From positions 114,948 through 178,947 of the forward strand of contig NZ_JAUYNB010000006.1 of the NCBI RefSeq assembly GCF_030699305.1: a stretch of DNA of 64,000 nt, read 5' to 3'. Numbering within the stretch: position 1 is the first letter of the stretch; each line of letters opens with the position of its first letter. The notes beneath the pieces were generated by a model. That model was not told the origin of the DNA. It worked only from the letters and a program-made list of their open reading frames with translations, and did not search any database. The stretch comes from Novosphingobium sp. GTDB taxonomy: Bacteria > Pseudomonadota > Alphaproteobacteria > Sphingomonadales > Sphingomonadaceae. Shown in pieces: positions 21,726 to 33,114 of this stretch. The position numbers were made by a program, and so were the translations under genes.

Positions 21726-23241
21726 CGGCGATCCTTTCGACAAGCGCGCGGGCGACATCGTCCTTTGGCATTTCGGGCAGGCTTTCGACACCCTGCGCGG
21801 TGACGATATGCACGGCATTGGAATTGCCGCCCATCACATCGCCCGACACATCGTTGGCGATAATCCAGTCCGCGCCCTTGCGCTGGCGCTTTTCGGTGGC
21901 GTGCTGGATCACCTTTTCGGTTTCGGCAGCAAAGCCAACTACCAGCTTCGGGCGCTTGTCGCTGACCGACAGCGTCGCCAGAATATCGGGGTTTTCGGTC
22001 AGCCGCAGCGCGGGCGGAGCCGATCCGCGCTTTTTCATCTTCTCGCTCGACGTTTCCAGCGTGCGCCAGTCAGCCACGGCGGCGACCATGATCGCCACGT
22101 CGGCCGGCAGCGCACGCTTGACCGCTTCGGCCATTTCACGCGCGGTTTCCACGTCCACCCGGTCCACCCCCACCGGCGTTGGCAGACTGACCGGCCCGGA
22201 CACCAGCGTCACCCGCGCGCCCAGCTGCGCCGCCGCAGCGGCAATTGCGAAGCCCTGTTTCCCGGACGAGCGGTTGGCAATGTAACGGACCGGGTCGATC
22301 GGCTCATGCGTTGGCCCGGCCGTGATCAGCACGTGTTTGCCAAACAGCGGGCGATGCGGCGGGTCTTCCTCGAAATCAGGCTGGAAGGTCAGCGGGTCGT
22401 CAGTCAGCTGGTCGATCAGCGGTTCCGGCTCTGACTGGTCCGACACCAGATGGTTGATCGCCTCCGCATCGGTCGGCGGCGCGGCCTTGGCCCTGCCCTT
22501 CTTCGGCAGCAGCAAGCCAGCCGCCACAGGGTCAAACTCTGGAACGGGCAGTTCGGGCAGCTCCGGCACGTCCGCGAAATCCTCGCCAAACACGGCGGAA
22601 CTGACCGTGCTGCGGGAAATGAGGCTGGCCGACAGCCCGCCCAGATCGCCCGCCTCAACGGCTTCAACCGGCGCTGGCGCATCCAGCCCCAGCATCGCGG
22701 CAATCGCCTGCCACACTGCTGCCGGTTCGGGCAGGCGGCCGGGACCATATTCGCCGCAGGCCATCATCCCTTCGTCGGGATCGAGCACGGTCACACCGCT
22801 CGCCACCAGCGTTTCGACGTTCCGCTGGGTCGCGGCGTGCTGCCACATCCGCACGTTCATCGCGGGCACGGCCAGCACCGCCTTGTCGGTGGCGAGCAGC
22901 AGCGTGGTCGCCAGATCGTCCGCGATCCCGGCCGCCATCTTGGCCATCAGGTTGGCGGTGGCGGGGCAGACCACCACCAGATCGGCGGCGCGCGACAGCT
23001 GGATATGGCCCATCTCGACCTCGGCGGTCAGATCCCATAGCGTGGTGTGAACCGGGTTCTCGCTCAGCGCTGCCAGCGTCATCGCGGTGACAAACTGCGC
23101 GCCGCCTTGGGTCAGCACGCAGGTTACCTCGGCGCCGTTCTTGCGGATCAGGCGCACGAGTTCGCACGCCTTGTAGGCCGCAATTCCGCCGCCGACGATC
23201 AGGAGTATCCGGGGGTTCCTCATAGCAGGCAGCTTGTGCAA
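21688..23241 (-). CDS. coaBC: Bifunctional CoaBC (PPC decarboxylase / PPC synthetase)
   Basis: Coenzyme A biosynthesis enzyme of 517 aa. The CoaC half ([20 protein letters not shown], then [21 protein letters not shown] and PAMNVRMW) decarboxylates phosphopantothenoylcysteine with FMN; the CoaB half ([28 protein letters not shown] onward) makes it from phosphopantothenate and Cys. The protein is 100 or more aa longer than usual (about 400), owing to an acidic, proline-rich linker at about residues 190-295 that lacks family motifs. I favour the TTG start at 23241 because AAAGGGAGC lies 8 bases before it; an ATG six codons in (23223) has no clear site. Confidence 0.9.
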   Translation of the reverse strand: MHKLPAMRNPRILLIVGGGIAAYKACELVRLIRKNGAEVTCVLTQGGAQFVTAMTLAALSENPVHTTLWDLTAEVEMGHIQLSRAADLVVVCPATANLMAKMAAGIADDLATTLLLATDKAVLAVPAMNVRMWQHAATQRNVETLVASGVTVLDPDEGMMACGEYGPGRLPEPAAVWQAIAAMLGLDAPAPVEAVEAGDLGGLSASLISRSTVSSAVFGEDFADVPELPELPVPEFDPVAAGLLLPKKGRAKAAPPTDAEAINHLVSDQSEPEPLIDQLTDDPLTFQPDFEEDPPHRPLFGKHVLITAGPTHEPIDPVRYIANRSSGKQGFAIAAAAAQLGARVTLVSGPVSLPTPVGVDRVDVETAREMAEAVKRALPADVAIMVAAVADWRTLETSSEKMKKRGSAPPALRLTENPDILATLSVSDKRPKLVVGFAAETEKVIQHATEKRQRKGADWIIANDVSGDVMGGNSNAVHIVTAQGVESLPEMPKDDVARALVERIADALAPPASPDPR

Positions 23242-23332
23242 CGCCGCTCCCTTTCGCGCAACAGGCTTTGCTTTCCCGCAACGCCTGCGCCACAGTGGTC
23301 AAGTTCGCGTTAACAGGGGGAGTTACCGAAAA

Positions 23333-23731
23333 ATGCGCATCATCCTGACCGCCGTGCTGTTTCTGGCCGGTCTGTTCAATTTGTTCCTGGGGGTCAGCTT
23401 TCTGATCGATCCGGCGCGGCTGGGCGCAGCCTTCAACCTGTCACCGGTCGGCCCCGGCGGTCTGGCCGTGCTGCGCGCCGATCTGACCGCATTCTTCCTG
23501 GTCGCGGGCGGATGCCAGTTGTGGGGCGGCTGGCGGCGCAATGGCGATCTGTTGCTGGTGCCCGCGCTGCTGTTCGGCATCGCCTTCACCGGCCGCGCGA
23601 TCAGCGCCGCGCTGGATGGCACGGCCCCAGGCTTTGCCATGCCGATGGCCCTGGAGGCGGCGCAAGTAATCCTGGCCGTTGCCGCCTGGCGCGTTTTGCC
23701 GCACCACAAGATCAGCGAAATCGCGAACTGA
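23333..23731 (+). CDS. DUF4345-like small membrane protein
   Basis: Protein of 132 aa with four predicted membrane helices: RIILTAVLFLAGLFNLFLGVSFLI, VLRADLTAFFLVAGGCQLWGG, LLLVPALLFGIAFTGRAI and ALEAAQVILAVAAWRVL. The layout and the FRADL-like motif are reminiscent of the DUF4345 group; function unknown. The start is preceded by GGGGGAG. Its stop abuts the stop of the convergent gene downstream. Confidence 0.65.
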   Translation: MRIILTAVLFLAGLFNLFLGVSFLIDPARLGAAFNLSPVGPGGLAVLRADLTAFFLVAGGCQLWGGWRRNGDLLLVPALLFGIAFTGRAISAALDGTAPGFAMPMALEAAQVILAVAAWRVLPHHKISEIAN

Positions 23732-24850
23732 TCAGGCCGTTCTCGCCCCGCGCCACAGCGATCCCAGCGCGCGCGGGGCGAACGCCAGCCCGAGGAACAT
23801 CACCGGGGCGACCACCGCGCCCCAGTAAAAATTGTCCGGCCGCCCGGCGAGCATGAACGCCAGCCCATAGCCCAGATAGAGCAGCGTCCCGAACGCCCCT
23901 GCCGCCGTGCGCCACCCGGCCCAGCCCAGCAACGCTAGCACGATCAGCGGACCCGCAATCCAGTGCGGGAAGAACCGCAGGTTGCTGGAAAGGGCCACGT
24001 TTGACAGCCAGCCCGACAGGCCGCGCAATTGCAGCCATTCGGGCGATGGCCGGTCCGTGGCCAGCACTTGCAGCGCGGCATAGTGGTGATGCACCATGAT
24101 CAGCACCACGAACGCCGCCGCCAGCGCGCCCCATGCCGCCGTTTCCTTCCAGTCGCGCCGCCACGCCGCCATCGCCCCCAGCAGCAGCACGAACGGAAAC
24201 ACGTGTTCGCGGATCGCCAGCGCCAGCGCGGTCACGGCCAACGCCGCGCCCCATTTGCGTCCCGGCCGGTGCAAGCCGAACGCCAGCGCCACCAGCATTC
24301 CCGCCCACAATTCGTGCAGCACGAAGTAATAGCGGTTCAGCCCCAGCGACGCGCCAAAAAATACCAGCGCCAGCCCGATCCGCCGGGTGCGCGGATCGCC
24401 CGCTTCCTCGGCCAGCCGGTCCCACCATACTTTCAGCACGGCCAGCATCAGCACGATCGCCGCCACCATCTGCCCGACCGGCCCCAGCCACATCGCCAGA
24501 TAGGCCAGCGTCGGCGGCCGTACCGCCCAGCCCGGCGTGACCGGATAGTCCGACCGGCGATGTTCCTGCGCCGCGACGGTGTAGTAATTCTCGCCCTTGC
24601 CGATCCGTTCGATCACCGTGTCATACAGCGCCAGATCGTCATCGCGCGGACGTTCGGCCCCCGGCACGTCCGCGCCGGACAGGTTCTCGACGAAATCCTT
24701 GGTGACGATGTCCTGCTCGCCCGCCGTGATCGGCACCAGCGCGGATGCGATGAGCAACAGCGCGAACGCCAGCAACGCCAGCCGCGCAGGCAGTTTCGGC
24801 CAGCCGGCAAAACGATCTTCGGCCAATCCGCTGCTGCTGTGGTTCATCAA
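23732..24850 (-). CDS. Polytopic membrane protein, possible GT-C type transferase
   Basis: Membrane protein of 372 aa with about nine hydrophobic helices and a periplasmic segment after the first helix containing DFVENLSGADVPGAERPRDDD. The early acidic pair in that segment, the HEH/REH motif (ALAIREHVFPFVLL) and the overall layout recall GT-C polyprenyl-dependent glycosyltransferases, but I cannot assign it to a family with certainty. It converges on the small membrane protein gene and diverges from ftsH. Confidence 0.5.
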   Translation of the reverse strand: MMNHSSSGLAEDRFAGWPKLPARLALLAFALLLIASALVPITAGEQDIVTKDFVENLSGADVPGAERPRDDDLALYDTVIERIGKGENYYTVAAQEHRRSDYPVTPGWAVRPPTLAYLAMWLGPVGQMVAAIVLMLAVLKVWWDRLAEEAGDPRTRRIGLALVFFGASLGLNRYYFVLHELWAGMLVALAFGLHRPGRKWGAALAVTALALAIREHVFPFVLLLGAMAAWRRDWKETAAWGALAAAFVVLIMVHHHYAALQVLATDRPSPEWLQLRGLSGWLSNVALSSNLRFFPHWIAGPLIVLALLGWAGWRTAAGAFGTLLYLGYGLAFMLAGRPDNFYWGAVVAPVMFLGLAFAPRALGSLWRGARTA

Positions 24851-24996
24851 TACCCCTCTATTGAATTTTCAGGCCAAGGACTTCAGGCCAGCTTGTGCAT
24901 TGGCCTGCGCCGTGGTGCAAGCTGTCGCATCTGTCACGGCGTTAGCTTGCGATTCAGCCATGCCGTCCTACATTGGCGGCGAAAGGACTTTTTGCG

Positions 24997-26925
<1,929 letters not shown>

Positions 26926-26952
26926 CAGCATGCCCAGATCACGGAGAAGCAC

Positions 26953-27336
26953 ATGAAATCCATCGCCGCCGTCGCCATCGGGTTCAGCCTGGTGCTGGCT
27001 ACCCCTGCTTTCGCCAACACGGGCGAGATGAGCGTCGCAACCTTCCTGTCCAAGGCCGATGCGCTGCGGGCCAAGGGTCCGGCGGCGCTGTTTTCCGGCG
27101 ACATGAAAGTGCTGAAAAGCGAAGGCGAAGCCGCCGGAGCTGCCTATCGCTCACGGCTGACCGCCGAACGCGCAGCCGGCAAGCCCAGCAGCTGCCCGCC
27201 AACCGGCGGCAAGGCGCGCATGTCATCCGATCAGTTGCTGACCCACTTGCGCGCCTATCCCGCACCGGCGCGCGGGGCCACGACGATGAAGGCGGCGATG
27301 GCGGACTATTTCATCAAGACTTATCCCTGCCGCTGA
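26953..27336 (+). CDS. Small secreted protein, unknown function
   Basis: Protein of 127 aa with a clear signal peptide (MKSIAAVAIGFSLVLATPAFA) and a mature part with two cysteines (SSCPPTG and the C-terminal TYPCR), which could form a disulfide in the periplasm. The arrangement faintly recalls small Rap1a/Tai-like periplasmic proteins but I would not assign it. It follows ftsH by 27 bp and may be co-transcribed. Confidence 0.65.
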   Translation: MKSIAAVAIGFSLVLATPAFANTGEMSVATFLSKADALRAKGPAALFSGDMKVLKSEGEAAGAAYRSRLTAERAAGKPSSCPPTGGKARMSSDQLLTHLRAYPAPARGATTMKAAMADYFIKTYPCR

Positions 27337-27366
27337 TCCGTATCCGCAACTGACCCCCAAACGAAA

Positions 27367-27397
27367 CGGCCCGCCTCCCCAATGGGGAAGCGGGCCG
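27367..27397 (-). terminator. Terminator of rpoZ
   Basis: Long stem CGGCCCGC(C)TCCCC / GGGG(AA)GCGGGCCG. On the minus strand, downstream of rpoZ, it is followed by TTTCGTTT. It may act in both directions between the convergent genes. Confidence 0.7.
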
Positions 27398-27425
27398 CTG
27401 CGCAGGCGTGAGCCGCTGGCTGTGG

Positions 27426-27770
27426 TCAGCCTTCGTAATCGCCGCCGATCGAGGTGTTGCGCACCGGTGCCGCAGCGGTGATCCGCAGCGCTTCAGCCGA
27501 CTGGCTGAGCGAGCCGATGTCATCAACTTCATCGTCATCATCCGGCAGCACGCGCTGAAGCGAGCTGATCACTGATTCCTTGAGGTTGGCCGGACGCACG
27601 GTCTGCTCCGCGATTTCGCGCAGGGCGACCACGGGGTTCTTGTCCCGGTCACGGTCGATGGTCAGTTCGGCGCCGCCCGAAATCTCACGCGCACGCTGCG
27701 CGGCCATCAACACCAGGTCGAAACGGTTGGGAATCTTGTCGACGCAATCTTCAACGGTAACGCGCGCCAT
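27426..27770 (-). CDS. rpoZ: RNA polymerase omega subunit
   Basis: Omega subunit of 114 aa that helps assemble the beta' subunit. [32 protein letters not shown] and [14 protein letters not shown] are diagnostic. The C-terminal tail is acidic and extended ([13 protein letters not shown]), as often in alphaproteobacteria. The ATG is chosen by homology and a GGAG site. Confidence 0.96.
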   Translation of the reverse strand: MARVTVEDCVDKIPNRFDLVLMAAQRAREISGGAELTIDRDRDKNPVVALREIAEQTVRPANLKESVISSLQRVLPDDDDEVDDIGSLSQSAEALRITAAAPVRNTSIGGDYEG

Positions 27771-27874
27771 CGGGCACTCCAGTCCAGGAAATCGGGGAAA
27801 GACCGGGCCTACACGCAGGGTGATTCGCAAGTCAAGAAATATTCGCATAAAGCATTGTATTAATTGACTATTTT

Positions 27875-29383
27875 TCAGTCGTTATTATAGCTCGCCATCG
27901 AATCATCTGCCAGATCGCTGAACCGGGTGATCCGCGGTTCGAACCGCATCCGCACTTTGCCGGTTGAACCATGGCGCTGCTTGGCCACGATCAGTTCGGC
28001 CGTGCCGAACACCCGTTCCATTTCGGCCTGCCAGGCGGCGTGGGCTTCGTGCGTCTTGGAATCGTCCGACCCTTCGGGCACTTTGGGTTCGCGCGCCGCG
28101 ACGTAATAGTCTTCGCGGAACACGAACCAGACCATGTCCGCGTCCTGTTCGATCGAGCCGGATTCGCGCAAATCCGACAGCATCGGGCGCTTGTCCTCGC
28201 GCTGTTCGACCGCACGGCTGAGCTGTGACAGCGCAATCACCGGCACCGACAGTTCCTTGGCCAGCGCTTTCAGGCCGCGGCTGATTTCGGAAATCTCGTT
28301 CACGCGGTTGTCGTTGGCGCGGCCCGATCCTTGCAGCAACTGGAGGTAATCGACCACCACCAGCCCGATATCATGCCGCCGCTTCAGCCGCCGCGCGCGG
28401 GTGCGCAGCGCGGCGATGGTCAGGCTCGGCGTATCGTCGATAAACAGCGGCAGCTCGGCCAGACGCTGGCTGGCATAGGACAGCTGCTGAAAATCCTCGC
28501 GGCTGATCTTGCCCATGCGCAAGGCTTCGGAACTGATCCCGGACTGTTCGGCCAGAATACGCGTGGCCAGCTGGTCCGCGCTCATTTCCAGGCTGAAAAA
28601 CGCCGTCGCCGCGCCGACCGACTTGGCCGTATCGATCCCGTCCGCCAGATCCCGCCGCAACCGGTCCGCCGCGTTGAAGGCGATGTTGGTGGCAAGCGAG
28701 GTTTTGCCCATGCCCGGACGCCCGGCCAGGATGATCAGATCGGAATCGTGCAGGCCGCCGACCTTTTCGTTGATCGAGGTAAGGCCGGTGGTCGTGCCCG
28801 ACACGTGCCCGCCCGACAGCAGCGCCTTTTCGATCATGCCCAGCGCGGTGCGGGTCGCCATGGCGAACCCTTGCGCCTCGGTGCCCGCCGCCGCCCCTTC
28901 GGCCACCTGATAAAGCGCGGCTTCGGCCAACGAAATCTGGTCCATCGGCGCGACGCTTTCCGATGTATCGAGCGCGGAATTGACCAGGTTGCGTCCCACC
29001 GTCACCAGTTCGCGCAGCAGCGCGAGGTCATATATCTGCTCGGCCAGTTCGCGCGGCGCCAGCAGCCCCTGCCCATCCGCCGTCAGCCGCGCCAGATAGG
29101 ATGCGCCGCCCAGATCCTTCAGCGCCTCGTCCGCCTCGAAATAGGGTTTCAGCGTGACCGGCGTGACAATCGCCTTGCGGTCCAGCAGTTGCAGGATGCG
29201 CTCATAAATCCGGCCATGGACGGATTCAAAGAAATGTTCGGGGCGCAGCGGCGTGACCAGTTCCTCGATCACGCGGTTATCGATCAGCGCCGCGCCCAGA
29301 AACGCGGCCTCAGCCTCGACGTTGGCGGGCAGCGCGCGGGCGAGCGGTTCGGACGGGCGAGTGATGAGATCGAGTTCAGCCAT
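27875..29383 (-). CDS. dnaB: Replicative DNA helicase DnaB
   Basis: Hexameric replication-fork helicase of 502 aa. The N-terminal domain begins [25 protein letters not shown]. The RecA-like domain carries Walker [17 protein letters not shown] near residue 220, [25 protein letters not shown] and the arginine-finger region [16 protein letters not shown]. The ATG at 29383 gives the standard length; the frame extends upstream only as an artefact overlapping the UPF0262 gene. The ribosome site is weak. Confidence 0.95.
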   Translation of the reverse strand: MAELDLITRPSEPLARALPANVEAEAAFLGAALIDNRVIEELVTPLRPEHFFESVHGRIYERILQLLDRKAIVTPVTLKPYFEADEALKDLGGASYLARLTADGQGLLAPRELAEQIYDLALLRELVTVGRNLVNSALDTSESVAPMDQISLAEAALYQVAEGAAAGTEAQGFAMATRTALGMIEKALLSGGHVSGTTTGLTSINEKVGGLHDSDLIILAGRPGMGKTSLATNIAFNAADRLRRDLADGIDTAKSVGAATAFFSLEMSADQLATRILAEQSGISSEALRMGKISREDFQQLSYASQRLAELPLFIDDTPSLTIAALRTRARRLKRRHDIGLVVVDYLQLLQGSGRANDNRVNEISEISRGLKALAKELSVPVIALSQLSRAVEQREDKRPMLSDLRESGSIEQDADMVWFVFREDYYVAAREPKVPEGSDDSKTHEAHAAWQAEMERVFGTAELIVAKQRHGSTGKVRMRFEPRITRFSDLADDSMASYNND

Positions 29384-29530
29384 GCGCGGCATTCTTTGCG
29401 CGCCCGCCCGGTCCGGTTCAAGGCCGCTGGCAGGCGCGAGTTTTGCACAGGGTGTGGAATTATTCGCACCGGCCGATGCGAAATCCCCCTCTTGCCGCCG
29501 CATATTGCATCTGCGAGAAGCCGCAGCAGG

Positions 29531-30013
29531 ATGGCAGACGCACGGATCATCGACATCGCGCTGGATGAAGCGACGATCCTGTGGCGCAATGCCGATATCG
29601 AGCAGGAACGCCGGATCGCGATCTTCGACCTGATCGAGGACAACACCTTCAAGCCGATGCGCGCCTGGGGGGCGGGCCATCAGGGCCCGTACCGGCTGCG
29701 GCTTTCGGTGGAAGACGGCCGGCTGGTGCTGGAAATCAGCGCGGAAGACGGCAGCCTGCTGGAATCGCTGATCCTGGGATTGGGTCGGTTCCGCCGCCAC
29801 ATCCGCGAATACTTCGCGATCTGTGACAGCTATTACCAGGCGATCCGCAAGGCCAGTGCCATGGAAATCGAGACAATCGACATGGCCCGGCGCGGCGTTC
29901 ACAACGAAGCAGCAGAAATGCTGCTGGAACGCCTTGATGGAAAAGTGGAAACTGACTTTCCCACCGCACGGCGGCTCTTTACCCTGATCTGCGTGCTGCA
30001 TATCAGGGGTTAA
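29531..30013 (+). CDS. UPF0262 family protein
   Basis: Protein of 160 aa that matches the alphaproteobacterial UPF0262 family: RIIDIALDEATILWRNADIEQERRIAIFDLIEDN, LRLSVEDGRLVLEI, FRRHIREYFAICDSYYQAIR and the C-terminal DFPTARRLFTLICVLHIRG. Function is unknown, although the gene is conserved across the class. The ORF opens far upstream in this frame, but only this C-terminal part looks like a real protein. Divergent from dnaB. Confidence 0.9.
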   Translation: MADARIIDIALDEATILWRNADIEQERRIAIFDLIEDNTFKPMRAWGAGHQGPYRLRLSVEDGRLVLEISAEDGSLLESLILGLGRFRRHIREYFAICDSYYQAIRKASAMEIETIDMARRGVHNEAAEMLLERLDGKVETDFPTARRLFTLICVLHIRG

Positions 30014-30038
30014 GTTTCAAAGGGTCGGCGCACACATC

Positions 30039-30737
30039 ATGGCACGCAAATCATCCAGTCGCTGGCGGCTGCGCCTGCTGGGCGCGGGACTCCTGATCGC
30101 GCTGATCGGCGGCGGCTGGGCATGGTGGGATCTGCATCACTGGCTGCCGCCGCGCGCCGCCTTCCCGCTGCAGGGCGTGGAAATCGGCGCGGAAGACGGC
30201 GCGGTGGACTGGCCGGCGCTGAAGGCCATCGGCGCGGACTTTGCCTATCTCGATGCTTCGGCCAGCGCCTTTGCCCGCGACGGCGCGTTCGTGAAAAACC
30301 TCGAAGAAGCCCGCGCCGCCAAGCTCCAGGTCGGCGCGGTCCACCGCTATGACCCCTGCCAGCCGGCCGAAAAGCAGGCCGGCAATTTCGTGACCGTGGT
30401 GCCGCGCGATGCCAAGCTGCTGCCCCCGGCGATCGACCTTGACATGCTGGCCGACGATTGCCCGATCAAGGTCAGCGACGCCGCGGTGCAGAGCGAGCTG
30501 ACCACATTCATCAACCAGATCGAAACGCACACCGGCAAGTCCTCGATCCTGAAAGTGTCGCGCGCGTTCCAGCGGCGCTATGGCGTCGCCGCCGCGATCG
30601 ACCGCAACCTGTGGCTGGTGCGCAACCGGTTCCAGCCGGACTATGCCGGTCGGCCGTGGATGCTGTGGACCGCCAACAGCACACTGGCCAACGAAGCCGG
30701 GGCCACCCCGGTCCGCTGGGTGGTGGTCCAGCCCTGA
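30039..30737 (+). CDS. GH25-like (lysozyme-type) membrane-anchored protein
   Basis: Protein of 232 aa with an N-terminal membrane anchor (LLGAGLLIALIGGGWAWW) and a GH25 muramidase-like domain: DGAVDWPALKAIGADFAYLDASASA, PAIDLDMLADDC, then the C-terminal PWMLWTANS. GH25 enzymes normally have a DxE catalytic pair and a DxSxxxG opening strand. Here the pair reads DLD and the first strand reads EIGAEDG, so both acidic positions are altered. It may be a weak or inactive muramidase or a binding protein. It lies 25 bp after UPF0262 and 18 bp before cdd. Confidence 0.7.
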   Translation: MARKSSSRWRLRLLGAGLLIALIGGGWAWWDLHHWLPPRAAFPLQGVEIGAEDGAVDWPALKAIGADFAYLDASASAFARDGAFVKNLEEARAAKLQVGAVHRYDPCQPAEKQAGNFVTVVPRDAKLLPPAIDLDMLADDCPIKVSDAAVQSELTTFINQIETHTGKSSILKVSRAFQRRYGVAAAIDRNLWLVRNRFQPDYAGRPWMLWTANSTLANEAGATPVRWVVVQP

Positions 30738-30755
30738 ACCGGTTAGGAAGGTTGC

Positions 30756-31184
30756 ATGACGATTGATCGCGACACCCTGATCGCCGCCGCCCGCGCGGCT
30801 GCCACCAGTGCTTATGCCCCCTATTCCAACTTCCACGTCGGCGCGGCGCTGGGCTTTGCCGACGGGTCGGTGGTAACCGGCGCGAACGTGGAGAACGCCA
30901 GTTACGGCCTGACGCTGTGTGCGGAAACGGTCGCGGTGGGCAAAGCGCTGTCAGAGGACTGGCGCGGATCGCTGGAAGCGGTCGCGGTGATCGGCGGCAA
31001 GGCGGGCGAGGTTGGCGCAGGCGCACCAGTCACACCCTGCGGCCGCTGCCGCCAGATGCTGAACGAGGTCGCGGCGCTGGGCGCCAGCGACCCGCTGGTG
31101 TGGTGCGTGGGCGAGGACGAAGTGCTGGAACTGCGCCTGTCAGACCTGCTGCCCCATGCGTTCGGGCCGGATAGTCTGGCTTAG
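30756..31184 (+). CDS. cdd: Cytidine deaminase
   Basis: Zn-dependent homotetrameric-type cytidine deaminase of 142 aa that converts cytidine and deoxycytidine to uridine forms. The active site motifs are SNFHVGAALGF, NVENASYGLTLCAETVAV (Zn-binding Cys and catalytic Glu) and PCGRCRQML (two Zn-binding Cys). Length matches the small bacterial form. Confidence 0.95.
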   Translation: MTIDRDTLIAAARAAATSAYAPYSNFHVGAALGFADGSVVTGANVENASYGLTLCAETVAVGKALSEDWRGSLEAVAVIGGKAGEVGAGAPVTPCGRCRQMLNEVAALGASDPLVWCVGEDEVLELRLSDLLPHAFGPDSLA

Positions 31185-31220
31185 GCTGGCAACCGGGCCC
31201 AGCCTCCGCAAAACCAAGCT

Positions 31221-31288
31221 CCGTTCGTGTCGAGCGAAGTCGAGACAGCTTGGCGCTAACGTGTTTCGACTTCGCTCGACACAAACGG
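31221..31288. repeat. 27-bp imperfect inverted repeat
   Basis: Arms at 31221-31247 and 31262-31288 match at 25 of 27 positions around a 14-bp loop. The core GTGTCGAGCGAAGTCGA is a familiar intergenic repeat in sphingomonads. It lies between the convergent cdd and carboxypeptidase genes and could end transcription both ways. Confidence 0.85.
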
Positions 31289-31310
31289 ACGAGAGATAGC
31301 GCTAAGGAGG

Positions 31311-32453
31311 TTACTCCGCCCCCTCCAGCCACTCCAGCAACGCGCCCAGGCAGTCGCGGCCCAGCAGTTTGCTGCGCTCCGCCGACCAGCCTTGCGCGGC
31401 GCAGGGCAGGTCGTCGTTGTCCTTGAACGGCATTTCCAGCGTCATCGCCGCGCAGCCGAACCGCTGCGCCACCTGATTGGTCGACATTGCCAGATTGGCC
31501 CGGCCCTTGCCCGCCACCGGATAGCCGTGCCGGGTCTGGAAATCGGGGGTGCGGCGTTTCAGGATGGTCTTGTAGCGGTCAAACCCGCTCTGCTGGCCTT
31601 CCGTCCACGATGGGATGCCTTCGAACCCGGCCAGAAACACATGCGGGATCGCCTCATCGCCGTGAACGTCCATCGCGAAGTCGACGCCGGACGCGTCCAT
31701 CGCGTCCCGGATCGCCAGCACTTCGGGGGATTTTTCCGCGCTCGGCTCGGCCCATTCGCGGTTGAGGTTCATCCCCGCCGCATTGGTCCGCAAGTGGCCT
31801 CGGCACGATCCGTCCGGGTTGGCATTGGGGACGATGTGGAACCGGCAAAGCTGGCGTAGTTTGCGCGCGATCGGATCGGCCGGATCGGTCAGGCATTCCA
31901 GCGCGCCTTCCATCCACCATTCGGCCATCGATTCGCCCGGATGCTGGCGGGCATAGAGCCAGACCTGCTTCGCCCCCTCGCCCAGTGACAGGCAATCGAT
32001 CGCCTGCCCTTCCAGGCTGTAGCCCAGCACGCGATGATCCACGCCGTCAGCCTCGGCCATGGTAGACACCAGATCATGGTGCCGCTCCATCGAATAGGGC
32101 GCGAAATAGGCGAACCACGCCAGATTGCCCATTGGCCGATAGTGGATCGTCAGCGTGCCGCCGTCCTCGTCCGCGTCATAACTGCTGGCCGCGCGGCCCC
32201 AGAAATCGCGGTCCTCGCTGACGGCGGCGCGGTAGCCGGGCCAGCCGCCGGGATAGGCTGAACCGCCCAGCCCGGTGATCTTCAGCGTCAGTTCGCGGCC
32301 CTGCGCGCCCGCGACGCGAAAGTGGAACCACTGGTAGAAGTCCGAATGCGCGTCCTTGCGGATCGCCAGCCGGGCGGATGCGCCGTCGATGGACAGCACC
32401 TGGATATTGCCGCTGTCAAAGGCGGCGTCGATCTGGATCGGAGATGGGCTCAT
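31311..32453 (-). CDS. M14-family zinc carboxypeptidase (cytosolic CCP-like)
   Basis: Protein of 380 aa. An N-terminal beta domain (about residues 1-125) typical of the cytosolic carboxypeptidase subgroup includes [20 protein letters not shown] and [16 protein letters not shown]. The peptidase domain has the Zn ligands in [13 protein letters not shown] (HxxE), [15 protein letters not shown] (substrate-carboxylate Arg/Asn), MDVHGDE (third Zn His) and the catalytic Glu in TLEMPFKD. No signal peptide. Its ATG overlaps the stop of the upstream lipoprotein gene by 4 bp (ATGA). Confidence 0.88.
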   Translation of the reverse strand: MSPSPIQIDAAFDSGNIQVLSIDGASARLAIRKDAHSDFYQWFHFRVAGAQGRELTLKITGLGGSAYPGGWPGYRAAVSEDRDFWGRAASSYDADEDGGTLTIHYRPMGNLAWFAYFAPYSMERHHDLVSTMAEADGVDHRVLGYSLEGQAIDCLSLGEGAKQVWLYARQHPGESMAEWWMEGALECLTDPADPIARKLRQLCRFHIVPNANPDGSCRGHLRTNAAGMNLNREWAEPSAEKSPEVLAIRDAMDASGVDFAMDVHGDEAIPHVFLAGFEGIPSWTEGQQSGFDRYKTILKRRTPDFQTRHGYPVAGKGRANLAMSTNQVAQRFGCAAMTLEMPFKDNDDLPCAAQGWSAERSKLLGRDCLGALLEWLEGAE

Positions 32454-33043
32454 TTGACCGAGATAGTCTCACCCGACTGTCCCGGAAAGCCCTGAAACAA
32501 CGCTTCGGCCAGCTTCCCCGCGCTCAGCGTCGTATCCGCCAGCGGCGATGAGGCCCGGACCGAAAAGCTGGCCCGCCCTTCCCACAGCGCCTGCCCGCTC
32601 ATCCGGTCCTTGATCACCACGCCCAGCATCGATTCGACTTGCGCGGTCGGCTTGGGAGACAGGTTGAGGCCGATCCCGACGCCAAGGCCGGACCCATAGC
32701 TGCCCGTCGATCCGCCCACCCCGACGCTGACCGGACTGCCGCTCCGATCAGGCTGATACGTGCCGCGCGTAAAGCGCAGTTCCGCCACTTGCGCGCCGGT
32801 TCCGGCGGGCACACCGCTATAGCCAGTCAAGGTCAGCTGGCGCTGCACGGCCATCTGATAGGTCCGCCATTCGATCGACGCGCCGTCCATGCCGGGGGCC
32901 GGTTCGACCGAGATCGTCCCCTTGCCCAGCGGTGACACGTCGGGCACGTGAAACCGGGTCACTTCGACCGGTCCGGTCGGCGCGACACAGCCCGCCAGGG
33001 GTACCAGCGCCAGGCAAAGTGCGGCGAATTTCAGGGGCTTCAT
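32450..33043 (-). CDS. DUF4136-like lipoprotein
   Basis: Lipoprotein of 197 aa: [18 protein letters not shown] gives a lipobox with Cys near residue 19. The mature part has [24 protein letters not shown] and a C-terminal [20 protein letters not shown] that parallels the C-terminus of the protein at 20424 (FTDFPGNSGETVRISV). The start is supported by GGAGAGGT. A paralogue lies immediately upstream. Envelope role unknown. Confidence 0.75.
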   Translation of the reverse strand: MKPLKFAALCLALVPLAGCVAPTGPVEVTRFHVPDVSPLGKGTISVEPAPGMDGASIEWRTYQMAVQRQLTLTGYSGVPAGTGAQVAELRFTRGTYQPDRSGSPVSVGVGGSTGSYGSGLGVGIGLNLSPKPTAQVESMLGVVIKDRMSGQALWEGRASFSVRASSPLADTTLSAGKLAEALFQGFPGQSGETISVK

Positions 33044-33114
33044 TGCGGGCGACCTCTCCATCAAGGGCTTGTTGCGGCAATTGTGCGACCGCGCGGCGCG
33101 TGATGCAAGCGTGG

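Noticed and set aside
28331..29530. Long N-terminal extension of the UPF0262 frame, antisense to dnaB
   Set aside because: Only the last 160 codons resemble a protein family; the rest mirrors dnaB.
29384..30001. N-terminal extension of the dnaB frame
   Set aside because: Overlaps UPF0262 antisense and would make DnaB 200 residues too long.
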